DNA of 64,000 nt from Platanthera guangdongensis (Eukaryota > Streptophyta > Magnoliopsida > Asparagales > Orchidaceae). The position numbers were made by a program, and so were the translations under genes. The notes beneath the pieces are model-generated. The model made no database searches, had not been told where the DNA came from, and saw only the letters and a program-made list of their open reading frames with translations. The stretch covers positions 105,356,609 to 105,420,608 of the forward strand of contig CM077151.1 of NCBI GenBank assembly GCA_039583875.1, read 5' to 3'. Below, piece after piece: positions 11,101 through 22,898 of the stretch (the first letter of the stretch is position 1; the number at the start of each line of letters is the position of its first letter).

Positions 11101-11446
11101 TGATACGATCCCGGAGAGCAACCCAGCGAGGGGAAGGGCTGATGGTGGTGAGGAAGAAGAGGGGGATTAGGGTTGAGAAGAAAACCTTGGGAGCAACCCT
11201 AAATTTTATTCATCCAAGGAACATCAAAAAGGAGTACATTGACCCCATATAGGCGCGAGGTGCGGATAGTGAAAGCACGGTACTAATAGAAAAGCATACA
11301 CAACATAATAGAAAGTAACAGCATGTAAATAAAAATAATGATCTCGGCGGCGCGTCTTCAGTCACTCCTCCAGATGGAGTCGTCGTCATCTTCCTCCGCA
11401 TGGAGACCCGCCATGGCATCTTATTGACGTGCGCGTTCGTAAAAAT
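11101..11446 (-). repeat. Gypsy 3' LTR
   Basis: It begins TGATACGATCCC on the plus strand and matches 24016-24361 along its whole length (for example GAGGAAGAAGAGGGGGATTA and GGTTGAGAAGAAAACC). The outer end (11096-11100) is the target duplication GTCAC. Confidence 0.85.
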
Positions 11447-12215
11447 ACCACCATCTGGAAAATGTGTATTGTCCTCAAGGAAGTAGTCAGCGAACTAGCT
11501 GCGGAAGTCATCCCGAGGAAGCCATGTAGCACTGAGTCTGGGTGATTAGCCCAGGCGACTAAAATTTCCTTCAAAATATTTTCTCCCGATAGAAGGCAAC
11601 GGCGGTCAAGTATCTTGGTCGTGTAATACGATGCCTAGCTGGCGAGATCGACGTCAGCCGGAATGTGATCTGTGGTGGTGAGGTTGCCCAACACAAGGCG
11701 TAGATAAGAAACGTGGATTGGGTGTATGCGGCTCTCAGCGGAGAGGCAGAAGCAGCAGGCGACAGGACCGATATGTGTTAGTATCTCAAATGGGCAAAAG
11801 AACCGGGGAGCTGCTTCAGGCAGGCCAGCGGGTAACAGCAGCTAGCGGTAAAGGTGTAATTTAATGAACACCTTCTCCACCACCTGAAAGGAGAGGTCGC
11901 GCTGCTTACTGTTAGCAAAAGAGGACGTCTTCTGTTGGGCACGTAAGAGGTGATGCTTCAGGCAGTACGGAATGGTGTCATGGTCCTGTAGGGTTTGGCC
12001 AAACTCTCGACCTGACACTCTCTCGGTAGATGGTGAAGAATAGATGGCGGCGTCCGACCATAGACAGGATCGAATAGGGTGGTACCTGTTGCGTAGTAGT
12101 AGGAGGTGTTGTAGGAGTACTCGGCCCAACAGAGCCACTTGGACAATCCGGGGGGGGCTACTCCCTGATAAAACTGCGGAGGTATGTCCCCAAGTAGCGG
12201 TTGAGAAAGTCGGAC
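11447..12215 (-). pseudogene. Gypsy integrase C-terminal half and chromodomain-like tail
   Basis: On the minus strand this starts with FLNRYLGTYLRSF in one frame and CWAEYSYNTSYYYATGTTLF plus VYGRTPPSI in another, the end of the integrase core. It continues with VVEKVFIKLHLYR and HIGPVA...SRIHPIHVSYLR, the usual integrase C-terminal domain. The last part (ILDRRCLLSGENILKEILVAW) resembles a chromodomain, which in such elements can direct insertion. The gene is broken by frame changes and by the large insertion at 12221. Confidence 0.8.
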
Positions 12216-12220
12216 TGGCC

Positions 12221-12389
12221 TGTACAACCCCGTATCCGGTCGAGCGGGATCCTCCCCAAGTGACGCGCTCGGGACATGCTATGAGCGACGTTGTGGTGCA
12301 GCCTCGTTCGAAGACGTGCGGGTCCTCATGCGTGCGCGTGGAGGTTTTATGTGTATATGCTTGACATTTATATGTATATATATATATAT

Positions 12390-12475
<86 letters not shown>

Positions 12476-15054
12476 AATTTTATAATATATATATTATATT
12501 ATATATATATTATATGAGATTATTGAGATAAGGGGGATGGATAAAAAGAGGAGCAGGCGGGGAGCTGAGGGGGGACGAGACAGCACAGAGAAAAAGAAAA
12601 AGGAAAGAGAGGGGAAGGAGGTCGGGTACAGTAGAGGGGGTACAGCAAATGGACAGAAAAAAAAAGAAATAGAAGGGGGAGGAGGGGCTCGGCATACAAG
12701 GAGCAGAGCCAAAATAAAAAAGAAAAATAGGAGCAGATAGGGCAAGCTCGGGGGGGGAGGAGACAGGGGGAGGAAAGAAAAGAGGAGAGCAGTCGCATTT
12801 TTCAGCTTCTCCGGCGCCGACCGGCTGCTCAGGACCCCGTTCCGCGCTCGGGGTAGTGCAGAACCAAGAACCAGGGCCTCTCCCCCACAGGCGAGCCTTC
12901 GGACCTGCCAGCTAGTAGGAGTCAGGCAGCGGGTCTACTTGGGGCCAAGCCGCGCTCGGGGTATTGCAAAACCAAGAACCAGGACCTCTCCCCCACAGGC
13001 GAGCCTTCGGACCTGCCAGCTAGTAGGAGCCAGGCAGCGGGTCTACCTGGGGGTCTCCTCTCCAACCCAACTCCCACCCCCGAGTGAGCCCACTGTCCAT
13101 TTTTCTGTCCATTCTTTGAGCTCTCTCTAGGACAGCATTCAGCCTGATCAGCGATCGGTTTTGAAGCGTACCGCTTCCCGATCTTTGATGCCTTGAACGA
13201 TACGCCCATTTTGCTGCCGCCGATCAGCTGTGAGAACCCTAGCAACAAACCAGCAGAGAGAGCCCTGGAGAGGGGAAGAAGGTCGGGTATAGCAGAGGGG
13301 TACAGCAAATGGACAGAAAAAAGAAAAATAAATAGAAGGGGGAGGAGGGGCTCGGCACAGAAGGAGCAGAGCCAAAATAAAAAAGAAAAATAGGAGCAGA
13401 TAGGGCAAGCTCGGGGGGGAGGAGACAGGGGAGGAAAGAAAGAGGAGAGCAGCCGAATTTTTCAGCTTCACCGGCGCCGACCAGCTGCTCAGAACCTTCT
13501 TCCTCGAACGGAAGCGATTCCTATATGGTTGGATGGCTACCAATATCATCCCAGGTCTTCGAGGTTCTCCCTACTTTGCTGGTGCTCTCCTCCCCGTCTT
13601 CCGCATCCGGGAAAAAGCTCCAAACACTCGTTCTCCTTTGGGGCTGATCGAAGACTGTCGGTTTGTTGCTAGGGTTCTCACAGCTGATCGGCGACAGCAA
13701 AATGGGCGTATCGTTCAAGGCATCTAAGATCGGGAAGCGGTACGCTTCAAAACTGATCGCTGATCAGGCTGAATGCTGTCCTAGAGAGAGCTCAAAGAAG
13801 ATCTCCCATGCATTTAATGGACCTGGATTAGTGAATCGAGATCGGCCACCGGCGCAGCCTAGAGCAAGTTTCGCATAGAGCAAGGCTGGTCGAGCCCTAG
13901 CTCTCCGTCACCGCCGCAGCCGCCTGGAGCAAGGTCGGCTAGGAGCTCCTCTCCCGGCACCGCCTTCAGTAAGAATATCCAGGAGCTCCTCTCCGGCACC
14001 GCCGACAAAAAACACGCGTCAAGGGTAACAAAATTTCTACTTGGGCAGGTGAAGCCCTCATTTTCCATATTTGCATGGAAGCCCCTCTCCACCAACGGGT
14101 GGGGAAGGGAGCTCTCTGATGGGTTGACGTGTACGTCCCTGCAATTAACTGTGTTAGCACCCGGAAGTGTGAGTACGGGTTTAGGCATGCTGTGTGAAGC
14201 TCATCCGGACGTGTGAGCCAGATTGGTGATGTTCTGGGGTTCCCGGAGAAGACTCCGAGGAAGTTTTATATTATCCATTGGCAGGGAATGCGCGCCACAG
14301 CCCCCGAAAAAGGGGTGTGTGCAATATATTTAGCCAGCTTATGTTAGCCGACTGACGTTTAGCTGACCGCCGCTTGTCGATACGTTGGCGTACAGGTGTT
14401 GCGGTACCAAGAGGGGAGTAGCGGGCTTAAGCCCAATCTTGTTCCGGCCCTCAAAGGCCTATTTTTGCTTATATTGTCGGCCTGCGTGCCGAAGTATGAA
14501 ATTCATATTCCTGTAATATTTTATAATATTTGTGTTGCTCTGTGTGTGCGTAGTTTACTTCTTCTTCATATTAGGCGGGCGGTGTTCTCGTGAATCGCTC
14601 GCCCCGTGGGGGCCCCGAGGCATAGTTGCCAGGAAGCCCCTGATGGCCTGTTGACAGCCTTTTAGAACAGCGGAGTCGCGTTGTTCGTAGCCCAGCTTGG
14701 GCAGTGTGTCGTGGAATTACTCGGCGAGATTGCGCCATTAGTAGGGCGGGTGAGGAGCATTTTGCATAGACCCAAGGAGACACATTTGTATAGGAGAGAG
14801 TTGATCTCGAGATCCTCCTTAGATATTCCGGTCGGCCGAGAGCGCCCTCCGAAGGTGTCTTAGCTTAGCCTTTGGCTTGGGAGGGAAGAGTTTGTTAGTC
14901 TTCCGGGTATGCGGTGGGTCATCCACGCTGAGACCTTGGGTCTGTCCCTTGTGTTCCTAATCTTATGCCTAGATTGTTCGCTTGAGGGCAGTAGGTGCGC
15001 GGTCACCCCTCTTTTGGGACCCCAAACTCCACAGAGGTCTTTTTGGCTTCAACA
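12221..15054 (+). repeat. LARD 5' LTR, enlarged by an internal rearrangement
   Basis: About 2834 bp, 655 bp longer than the 3' LTR. The two match up to about 12836 and again from about 13487. The extra segment (12837-13490) holds inverted copies of the interior tandem repeat (12837-13065), an inverted copy of LTR sequence found at about 13650-13800, and a direct duplicate of about 12610-12836. A TA/GT microsatellite lies at about 12365-12475. Confidence 0.8.
12365..12475 (+). repeat. (TA)n and (GT)n microsatellite
   Basis: A long TA run is followed by a GT run within the 5' LTR. The 3' LTR has a TA run at the matching place (about 18030-18160) but no GT block. Confidence 0.95.
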
Positions 15055-15360
15055 GTTATGGTGCAGTGAGCGTGGAGTGTGACCAGCACAGAAAAACTCA
15101 GTCGAACGTCATGGCTATAGAAGAGGAACCAAGTGACGACCAGGGTCATGTGATGAAAGAAGTCCCCTCCCATTCCCCTCTTGTCGCTAGGATGTTCGAT
15201 CCTGGAGATCAAAACGTGCCTTAGGGAGAATATTATATGATCGACCCCGGTTCTCAGGAGGGTGTACGTAGCGGGTAGAGATGCTCTGTGTCGGACTTTG
15301 ACTTGATTGACCGGGTTAATAGTTCTTTTGATTTATTTGTTTACCTTTGTGTTGGAGAGG
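15055..15360 (+). other. LARD interior 5' part, no gene
   Basis: This follows the 5' LTR and would hold the primer site. The bases after the LTR read GTTATGGTGCAGTGAGCG, which I could not assign to a known tRNA primer. No coding domain is visible. Confidence 0.45.
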
Positions 15361-15439
15361 AGACCCCGAGAAGACCCGCTGACCACGCTCTCATCAAGCT
15401 GGCAGGGCTGTAGGCTCACTCGAGGGTTGGAGTTGGGTT

Positions 15440-17545
15440 GGAGAGGAGACCCCCAGGTAGACCCGCTGCCTGGCTCCTACTAGCTGGCAGGTCCGAAGGC
15501 TCGCCTGTGGGGGAGAGGTCCTGGTTCTTGGTTCTGTACTACCCCGAGCGTGGCTCGGCCCCAGGTAGACCCGCTTCCTGGCTCCTACTAGCTGGCAGGT
15601 CCGAAGGCTCGCCTGTGGGGGAGAGGTCCTGGTTCTTGGTTCTGCACTACCCCGAGCGCGGCTCGGCCCCAGGTAGACCCGCTACCTGGCTCCTACTAGC
15701 TGGCAGGTCCGAAGGCTCGCCTGTGGGGGAGAGGTCCTGGTTCTTGGTTCTGCACTACCCCGAGCGCGGCTCGGCCCCAGGTAGACCCGCTTCCTGGCTC
15801 CTACTAGCTGGCAGGTCCGAAGGCTCGCTTGTGGGGGAGAGGTCCTGGTTCTTGGTTCTGCACTACCCCGAGCGCGGCTCGGCCCCAGGTAGACCCGCTG
15901 CCTGGCTCCTACTAGCTGGCAAGGTTCGAAGGCTCGCCTGTGGGGCAGAGGTCCTGGTTCTTAGTTCTGCACTACCCCGAGCGCGGCTCGGCCCCAGGTA
16001 GACCCGCTGCCTGGCTCCTACTAGCTGGCAGGTCCGAAGGCTCGCCTGTGGGGGAGAGGTCCTGATTCTTGGTTCTGCACTACCCCGAGCGCGGCTCGGC
16101 CCCAGGTAGACCCGCTTCCTGGCTCCTACTAGTTGGTAGGTCTGAAGGCTCGCCTGTGGGGGAGAGGTCCTGGTTCTTGGTTCTGCACTACCCCGAGCGC
16201 GGCTCGGCCCCAGGTAGACCCGCTGTCTGGCTCCTACTAGCTGGCAGGTCCGAAGGCTCGCCTGTGGGGGATAGGTTTGGTTTGAGAACTTCATCGGCAC
16301 CCCGAGCTCGGCTCGGCCCCAGGTAGACCCGCTGCGCAGGCTCTCATCTAGCTAGTAGGTCTGAAGGCTCGCCTGTGGGGGATTAGTTTGGTTTGAGAAC
16401 TTCAACGGCACCCCGAGCTCGGCTCGGCCCTAGGTAGACCCGCTGCGCAGGCTCTCATCTAGCTGGCAGGTCCGAAGGCTCGCCTGTGGGGGATAGGTTT
16501 AGTTTGATAACTTCATCGGAACCCCGAGCTCGGCTCGGCCCCAGGTAGACCCGCTGCGCAGGCTCTCATCTAGCTGACAGGTCTGAAGTCTCGCCTGTGG
16601 GAGATAGGTTTGGTCTGAGGAAACTTCATCGGCACCCCGAGCTCGGCTCGGCCCCAGGTAGACCCGCTGCGTAGGCTCTCATATAGCTGGCAGGTCTGAA
16701 GGCTCGCCTGTGGGGGATAGGTTTAGTTTGAGAACTTCATCGGCACCCCGAGCTCGGCTCGGCCCCAGGTAGACCCGCTGCGCAGGCTCTCATCTAGCTG
16801 GCAGGTCCGAAGGCTCGCCTGTGGGGGATAGGTTTGGTTTGAGAACTTTATCGGTACCGCGAGCACGGCTCGGCCCCAGGTAGACCCGCTGCCTGGCTCC
16901 TACAAGCTGGCAGGTCCGAAGGCTCGCCTGTGGGGGATAGGTTGGTTTGAGGAAACTTCACCGGCACGCCGAGCTCGGCTCGGCCCCAGGTAGACCCGTT
17001 GCGCAGGATCTCATCTAGCTGGCAGGTCCGAAGGCTCACCTATGGGGGATAGGTTTGGTTTGAGGAAACTTAATCGGCACCCCGTGCTCGGCTCGACCCC
17101 AGGTAGACCCGCTGCGCAGGCTCTCATCTAGCTGGCAGGTCCGAAGGCTCGCCTGTGGGGTATAGGTTTGGTTTGAGGAAACTTCATCGGTACCCCGAGC
17201 TCAGCTAGGCCCCAGGTAGACCCGCTGCGCAGGCTCTCATCTAGCTGGCAGGTCCGAAGGATCGCCTGTGGGGGATAGGTTTGGTTTGAAAACTTCATCG
17301 GCACCCCGAGCTCGGCTCGGCCCCAGGTAGACCCGTTGTACAGGCTCTCATCTAGCTGGCAGGTCCGAAGGCTTGCCTGTGGGGGATAGGTTTGGTTTGC
17401 GGAAACTTCATCGACACCCCGAGCTCGGCTCGGCCCCAGGTAGACCCGCTGTGCAGGCTCTCATCTAGCTGGCAGGTCCGAAGGCTCTCCTGTGGGGGTA
17501 AGGGACCCCGAGTGCTGCTCGGCCCCGGGTAGACTCGTTGCTCAG
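15440..17545 (+). repeat. LARD interior tandem repeats, about 20 copies of 108-113 bp
   Basis: The marker AGGTAGACCCG recurs at 15455, 15563, 15671, 15779 and 15887 (period 108), then with periods of about 111-113 from 16321 on. Early copies contain GGTCCTGGTTCTTGG; later copies have GGTTTGGTTTGAGAACTTC instead, so two subtypes sit side by side. Since 108 is divisible by three, early copies give an open frame of repeated 36-residue blocks. I regard that frame as a by-product of the period. Confidence 0.95.
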
Positions 17546-17881
17546 GCTCTCATTAGCGGGGCAGGGCGGTAGGCACACCTAGGGGAAAGGATTAGCTCCG
17601 CGTGTTCAAGAGATTGCAAAATATCTGGCTTCATTTTTTCACAATATCTTGAGGAATTTTGTACTTATTGTAAGTAATGATATAAGGGCAATCCAATAGC
17701 AGTGAGCAAAAATGTATCGTGTGGTTCAACAAGATCAGAAGGGGCATGGAGGGATTAGTGTTTTAAATGCAAATTTTGGATTCTCCCAAAATTTTTCTTT
17801 GGGTCGGCTCCCACTCGCCGGATACTTGGGGTTGGTCATTTCTTTTCGAGCTTGTACCAACCTCGAAAAGAGCGGGGATTG
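17546..17881 (+). other. LARD interior 3' part with polypurine tract
   Basis: Non-coding sequence between the tandem array and the 3' LTR. The purine-rich GAAAAGAGCGGGGATTG ends just before TGTACA at 17882 and fits a plus-strand primer. Confidence 0.6.
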
Positions 17882-18057
17882 TGTACAACCCCGTATCCGG
17901 TCGAGCGGGATCCACCCCAAGTGATGCGCTCGGGACATGCTATGAGCGACGTTGTGGTGCAGCCCCGTTCGAAGGCGTGCGGGTCCTCATGCGTGCGCGC
18001 GGAGGTTTTATGTGTATATGCTTAACATTTATATGTATATATATATATATATATGTT

Positions 18058-18103
<46 letters not shown>

Positions 18104-20060
18104 TAATTTTATAATATATATATTATATTATATATATATATATTATATGAGATTATAGAGATAAGGGGGGATGGATAAAAAGAGGAGCAGGCGGGGAGCT
18201 GAGGGGGGACGGGACAGCACAGAGAAAAAGAAAAAAGGAAAGAGAGGGGAAGGAGGTCGGGTACAGCAGAGGGGGGTACAACAAATGGATAGGAAAAAAG
18301 AAAAAGAAATAAAAGTGGGAGGAGGGGCTCAGCACAGAAGGAGCAGAGCCAAAATAAAAAAAGAAAAATAGGAGCAGATTGGGCAAGCTCGGGGGGGGGG
18401 GGGGGGGGGGGGAGGGGGAGGAGACAGGGGGAGGAAAGAAAAGAGGAGAGCAGCCGCATTTTTCAGCTTCACCGGCACCGACCGGCTGCTCAAGACCTTC
18501 TTCCTCGAACGGAAGCGATTCTTGTATGGTTGGATGGCTACCAATATCATCCCAGGTCTTCAAGGTTCTCCCTACTCTGCTGGTGCAATCCTCCCCGTCT
18601 TCCGCATCCGGGAAAAAGCTCCAAACGCCCTGTTCTCCTTTGGGGTTGATCGAAGACTGCGGGTTTGTTGCTAGGGTTCTCACAGCTGATCGGCGGCAGC
18701 AAAATGGGCGTATCGTTCAAGGCATATAAGATCGGGAAGCGGTACGCTTCAAAACCGATCGCTGATTAGGCTGAATGTTGTCCCAGAGAGAGCTCAAAGA
18801 AGATCTCCCATGTATTCAATGGACCTGGATTAGTGAATCGAGATCGGCCACCGGCTCAGCCTAGAGTAAGATCCTCATAGAGCAAGGCTAGTCGAGCTCT
18901 AGCTCTCCGTCACCGCCGCAGCCGCCTGGAGCAAGGTCGGCTAGGAGCTCCTCTCCCGGCACCGCCTTCAGTAAGAATAGCCAGGAGCTCCTCTCCCGGC
19001 ACCGCCGACAAAAAACACGCGTCAAGGGTAACGAAATTTCTACTTGGGCAGGTGAAGCCCTCATTTTCCATATTTGCATGGAAGCCCCTCTCCACCAACG
19101 GGTGGGGTAAGGGAGCTCTCCGACGGGTTGACGTGTACGTCCCTGCAATTAACTGTGTTAGCGCCAGGAAGTGTGAGTACGGGTTTAGGCATGGTGTGTG
19201 AAGCCCTTCCGGACGTGTGAGCCGGATTGGTGATGTTCTGGGGTTCCCGGAGAAGACTCCGAGGAAATTGTATATTATCTATTTGCAGGGAATGCGCGCC
19301 ACAGCCCCCAAAAAAGGGGTGTGTGCAATATATTTGGCCAGCTTATGTTAGCCGACTGGCGTTTAGCTGACCGCTGCTTGTCGAGACGTTGGCGTACAGG
19401 TGTTGTAGTACCAAGCAGGGAGTAGCGGGCTTAAGCCCAAGCTTGTGCCGGCCCTCGAAGGCCTATTTTTGCTTATATTGCCGGCCTGCGTGCCGAAGTA
19501 TGGAATTCATATTCCTGTAATATTTTATAATATCTGTGATGTTCTGTGTATGCGTAGTTTACTTCTTCTTCATATTAGGCGGGCGGTGTTCTCGTGAACC
19601 GCTCGCCCCGTGGGGGCCCCGAGGCATAGTTGACGGGAAGCCCCTGATGGCCTGTTGACAGCCTTTTAGAACAGCGGAGTCGCGCTGTTCGTAGCCCAGC
19701 TTGGGCAGTGTGTCGTGGAATTGCTCGGCGAGATTGTGCCATTAGTAGGGCGGGTGAGGATCATTTTGCATAGACCCAAGGAGACACATTTGGATAGGAG
19801 AGAGTTTATCTCGAGATCCTCCTTAGATATTCCGGTCGGCTGAGAGCGCCCTCCGAAGGTGTCTTAGCTCAGCCTTTAGCTTGGGAGGGGAAGAGTTTGT
19901 TAGTCTTCCAGGTATGCGGTGGGTCCTCCACGCTGAGACCTTGGGTTTGTCCCTTGTGTTCCTAATCTTATGCCTAGATCGTTCGCTTGAGGGTAGTAGG
20001 TGCGCGGTCACCCCTCTTTTGGGACCCCAAACTCCACAGAGGTCATTTTTGGCTTCAACA
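17882..20060 (+). repeat. LARD 3' LTR
   Basis: About 2179 bp, starting TGTACAACC and ending TTCAACA. It holds a TA microsatellite, a purine-rich tract and a run of 22 G at 18391-18412. The second half closely matches 13500-15054. Confidence 0.9.
18391..18412 (+). repeat. G22 homopolymer
   Basis: An uninterrupted run of 22 G inside a purine-rich tract. The equivalent place in the 5' LTR has only about 8 G (near 12750), so the length is unstable or an assembly artefact. Confidence 0.9.
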
Positions 20061-20780
20061 TGGCCATCCTTTTGCGGGTGATAAGCAGTGCTCATGTGGA
20101 GGCGAGTGCCATGTAGCAGAAAAAGTGTTCCAGAAGGAACTCAAGAAAAGCGGATCACGATCGTTTACGATCAAACAAGGAAACCCATGAAGGCATGCAA
20201 TGCCACTGATAAAGTTGCCCGTAACTGTGGCGACAGTGTAGGAGTGACGAATGGAATTAAATGGTCGTATTTGGATAGTTTGTCCACCATGACCACGATA
20301 CAGTCAAATCTCTGGGAGTGTAGTAGCCAAGTAATGAAATCCATGACCACGCCATCCCAAAAGCGATCCAGAATGGGAAGAGGCTAAAGGAGGTCAACTG
20401 GAAATGTTGTCTCGTACTTGGCCTTCTGGCAGACCAGACAGGAAGCCACGAATGTCTTGACTTGTCTGAACATGTGGGGCCAGTAAAGGGAGGCCGCTAA
20501 ACAACGGTGGGTACGGAAGGCCTCGATGTGCCCTCCGAAGGGCAATGTGTGAAATGATAGTGAAGGGAGCACGAGAACAAGGTGGACCTTGAAGAACAAG
20601 TGACCCCATACAAGCAAGTATGGTGTATGGATGGTGGCGTCCACGATGAGCGCCGTCCGAATCTCAGATAAAACGGGGTCGGCCTGAACCTCGTGTCCGA
20701 TGTTCGCCGCGTCTTCCCAGGTCGGCCGAGAGATAGTTGTGAGCTTTAGTGACTGCCTCTGATGAGAGAGGGCTTCGACC
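20061..20780 (-). pseudogene. Gypsy integrase N-terminal half
   Basis: The minus strand shows the zinc-binding region (HCLxxH-like RTHRCLAASLYWPHM and CLVCQKAKYET), then the core start in shifted frames (DFITWLLHSQRFDCIVVMVDKLSKY as split blocks) and STAYHPQKDGH at the insertion point. The matching second half is at 11447-12215. Several stops are present. Confidence 0.8.
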
Positions 20781-22051
20781 ACTCGGTTCACCCTCCCAGG
20801 GCAAAAATTGATGGTGAAATCATAGCCCAGGAGTTTGGCCACTGACACCTGCTGGGCAGGCACTGTGATTTTCTATTTGAGGAGGTAGCGGAGGTTGTTG
20901 TGGTCGGTGCAGACCACGAAGGGGCGTCCCAGCAAATATGGGATCCAATGCTAAACTGAGAGATGAGGCCCATGAGCTCGTTCTCATATGTGGAGCAGCT
21001 GTGGATGGTGCTGAAGAAAGTACGACTAAAATAGGCTATCGACCTTCCGACCTGAATGAGGACGGTTCACACTCTGGAGCCCGATGCTCCACACCCCACT
21101 TGGTCATGGCCAGCACCGGCACGCGGAATATAGCATGTTGCAGGGTGGCAAAAGGCAGAAGCATCCGCGGCCGTCCACTGAAAATGGCCCTCCGACGTCT
21201 TCAGGAGTTGCATGAGTGGGCGAGCTAGCTACCTATAGCCTTGGATGAAATGGCGATAGAATCCCGTCAAGCCGAGGAATCCCTGGACGTCCCGCAGGGA
21301 TGTAGGAGTCGGCCAAGGAAGGACCTCCGCAATCTTCTCCTCGTCCATGGCGACCCCCCGGGCGAGATGGTGTGACCGAGGTACCTCACCAAAGGAACAC
21401 TTTTTGGGGTGGAGTTTGAGGTGATGGTTTCAGATGGTAGTCAGAGTGAGGCGAACGTGCTAGAGGTGATCCTACCAGGAAGAACTGTATACCTAAATGT
21501 CAACAAAAGACAAGAACTTGTCGACAAAGTACCGCCCAAAAAATGTCGTTCAACATCTCCTAGAAGATGGTTAGTACGTTGGTCAGGCCGAAGGGCATGA
21601 CCAAGAACTCGCAGTGTCCATCGTGCGTCTGGAAGGCAGACTTGGCAATGTCATCGGGTCGTACCCGAATCTAGTGATAGCCTGTTCGGAGGTCTATCTT
21701 GGTAAATAATATGGCGTCATGGAGCTCGTCCAGAAGCTCCTGAATAACTGGGATCGGGTACCTATCCGGAATGGTGGCCTTATTGACTAAGAGGGCCAGG
21801 CTAGAGAAGGGGCTTGCACTAGTGTTGATGAGGCCCCCCATCAACATATCACAAATCAGACGATTAATCGCGTCCTTCTGCCCATGGACATAGCGGTAAG
21901 GGCGTACCGACACCGCCGCAGCACTGGGTTGGGGGGAATGGCGTGAACCGCCAGGCGAGTTGGAGGGAGGTACGTCAGTCGGGGGCTCAAATATGTCGGC
22001 GAACTCGGCGAGTAATGCATGAAGGTCGCTCGAGTGTGAAAGAGGTGACAA
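20781..22051 (-). pseudogene. Gypsy reverse transcriptase and RNase H, decayed
   Basis: The segment 21671-22051 reads FADIFEPPTDVPPSN, then INRLICDMLMGGLI, a damaged fingers region (SPFSSLALLVNK, with the KKDGSWRFC block missing), IPVIQELLDELHDAILFTKIDLR. Further on are [13 protein letters not shown], and RNase H pieces such as RPFVVCTDHNNLRYLL and VAKLLGYDFTINFCPGRVN. The catalytic FxDD block is not readable. Multiple frame changes make it inactive. Confidence 0.8.
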
Positions 22052-22236
22052 TGTCGGAGCAGAGAGCGGCCAAAGTCATGAGGAAAATTCGATGTCGACA
22101 GTCTGCTAAATCGCAAGGGCAGAGACCGTGGAGCGAAGCAGAGCGGAGTTGACCACCAGGTGGCACGTCTGGCCCTCCTGAAGGAACGGATAATCATATT
22201 GTCCTAGTTGACTCGCACTTCGCCCAGCATACACAG

Positions 22237-22739
22237 CTAAGCCACTCCCAAAATGTCGTCAATACCACTAAGGCCAAAGGCGTAGAAGCATGTGGTCAAC
22301 CAGCACGACCCCACTATTAGGGAGAGAAGTGTGCAACACATGTGGACAGGCCTACAACGCCCATCGCCCAGACAGGCAGTAAAGTCAAGAGAGGCAACCA
22401 AGGGAAGGTGAAGTTGGTGTGACTGGGCTGAGATGAAGTTGTGGCTTGCACCACTGTCCACCATGAGCACATTGGGACGAACACGCAACGGCCTGCCAGC
22501 TTCATGGTCTGAGGTCCCGATATACCGCCCACTAATAAATAGGGCAGTTCCAAGCGGTGAAAAGTAGGTGAGATCCACCGCGTCGTCACCCTCGGATAGC
22601 TCGACGGCCTCGAAGTCCTCCAAAGTGACATTTGGGTCGAAGTAGATGACGATGGCATGGAACTCTTTGATGGAGCACACATGCATATGAGACTACGGCT
22701 GACGCCACAGGAAACAAAGTCCTCTGTTGCGGAATTCAT
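22237..22739 (-). pseudogene. Gypsy aspartic protease
   Basis: The active-site motif reads MVDSGASHNFIS, followed by LGDGRCRPVHMCC and LSGIDDILGV (usual form DIVLGVQWL). It sits between gag and RT in normal minus-strand order. The frame is open for 149 codons but is not joined to gag or RT. Confidence 0.85.
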
Positions 22740-22898
22740 TGTAAGTACTATTGGAGATGCGCTGGGGAAAAATCAGTTAGCCGGGTCGGTCTCCCCCGGG
22801 GGCGACCACTGCGGGGCTGTCGAAGGAGGCGGGCGCCAGGGCAGATGAGGAGGATGGTGACTGGCTGCAGAAGCAGGCGCTCTGGGGGCGAGGCCAGC

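Larger units (their letters stand above)
12221..20060 (+). mobile_element. Large non-autonomous LTR element (LARD-like)
   Basis: Two long direct repeats (12221-15054 and 17882-20060) both begin TGTACAACCCCGTATCCGG and end GGCTTCAACA. The 5-bp duplication TGGCC occurs at 12216-12220 and 20061-20065. The 2.8-kb interior has no gag or pol, only tandem repeats and unique filler. A purine tract (GAAAAGAGCGGGGA) precedes the right repeat, giving plus-strand orientation. Without coding capacity it must rely on proteins from another element. It interrupts the integrase of the minus-strand gypsy. Confidence 0.9.

Noticed and set aside
12291..12485. Short frame rich in Tyr/Ile/Val
   Set aside because: It is a translation of the TA and GT microsatellite.
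15438..16001. 187-residue open frame of 36-residue repeats in the LARD interior
   Set aside because: The frame exists because the 108-bp tandem period is divisible by three. Both strands show such frames and no domain is recognisable.
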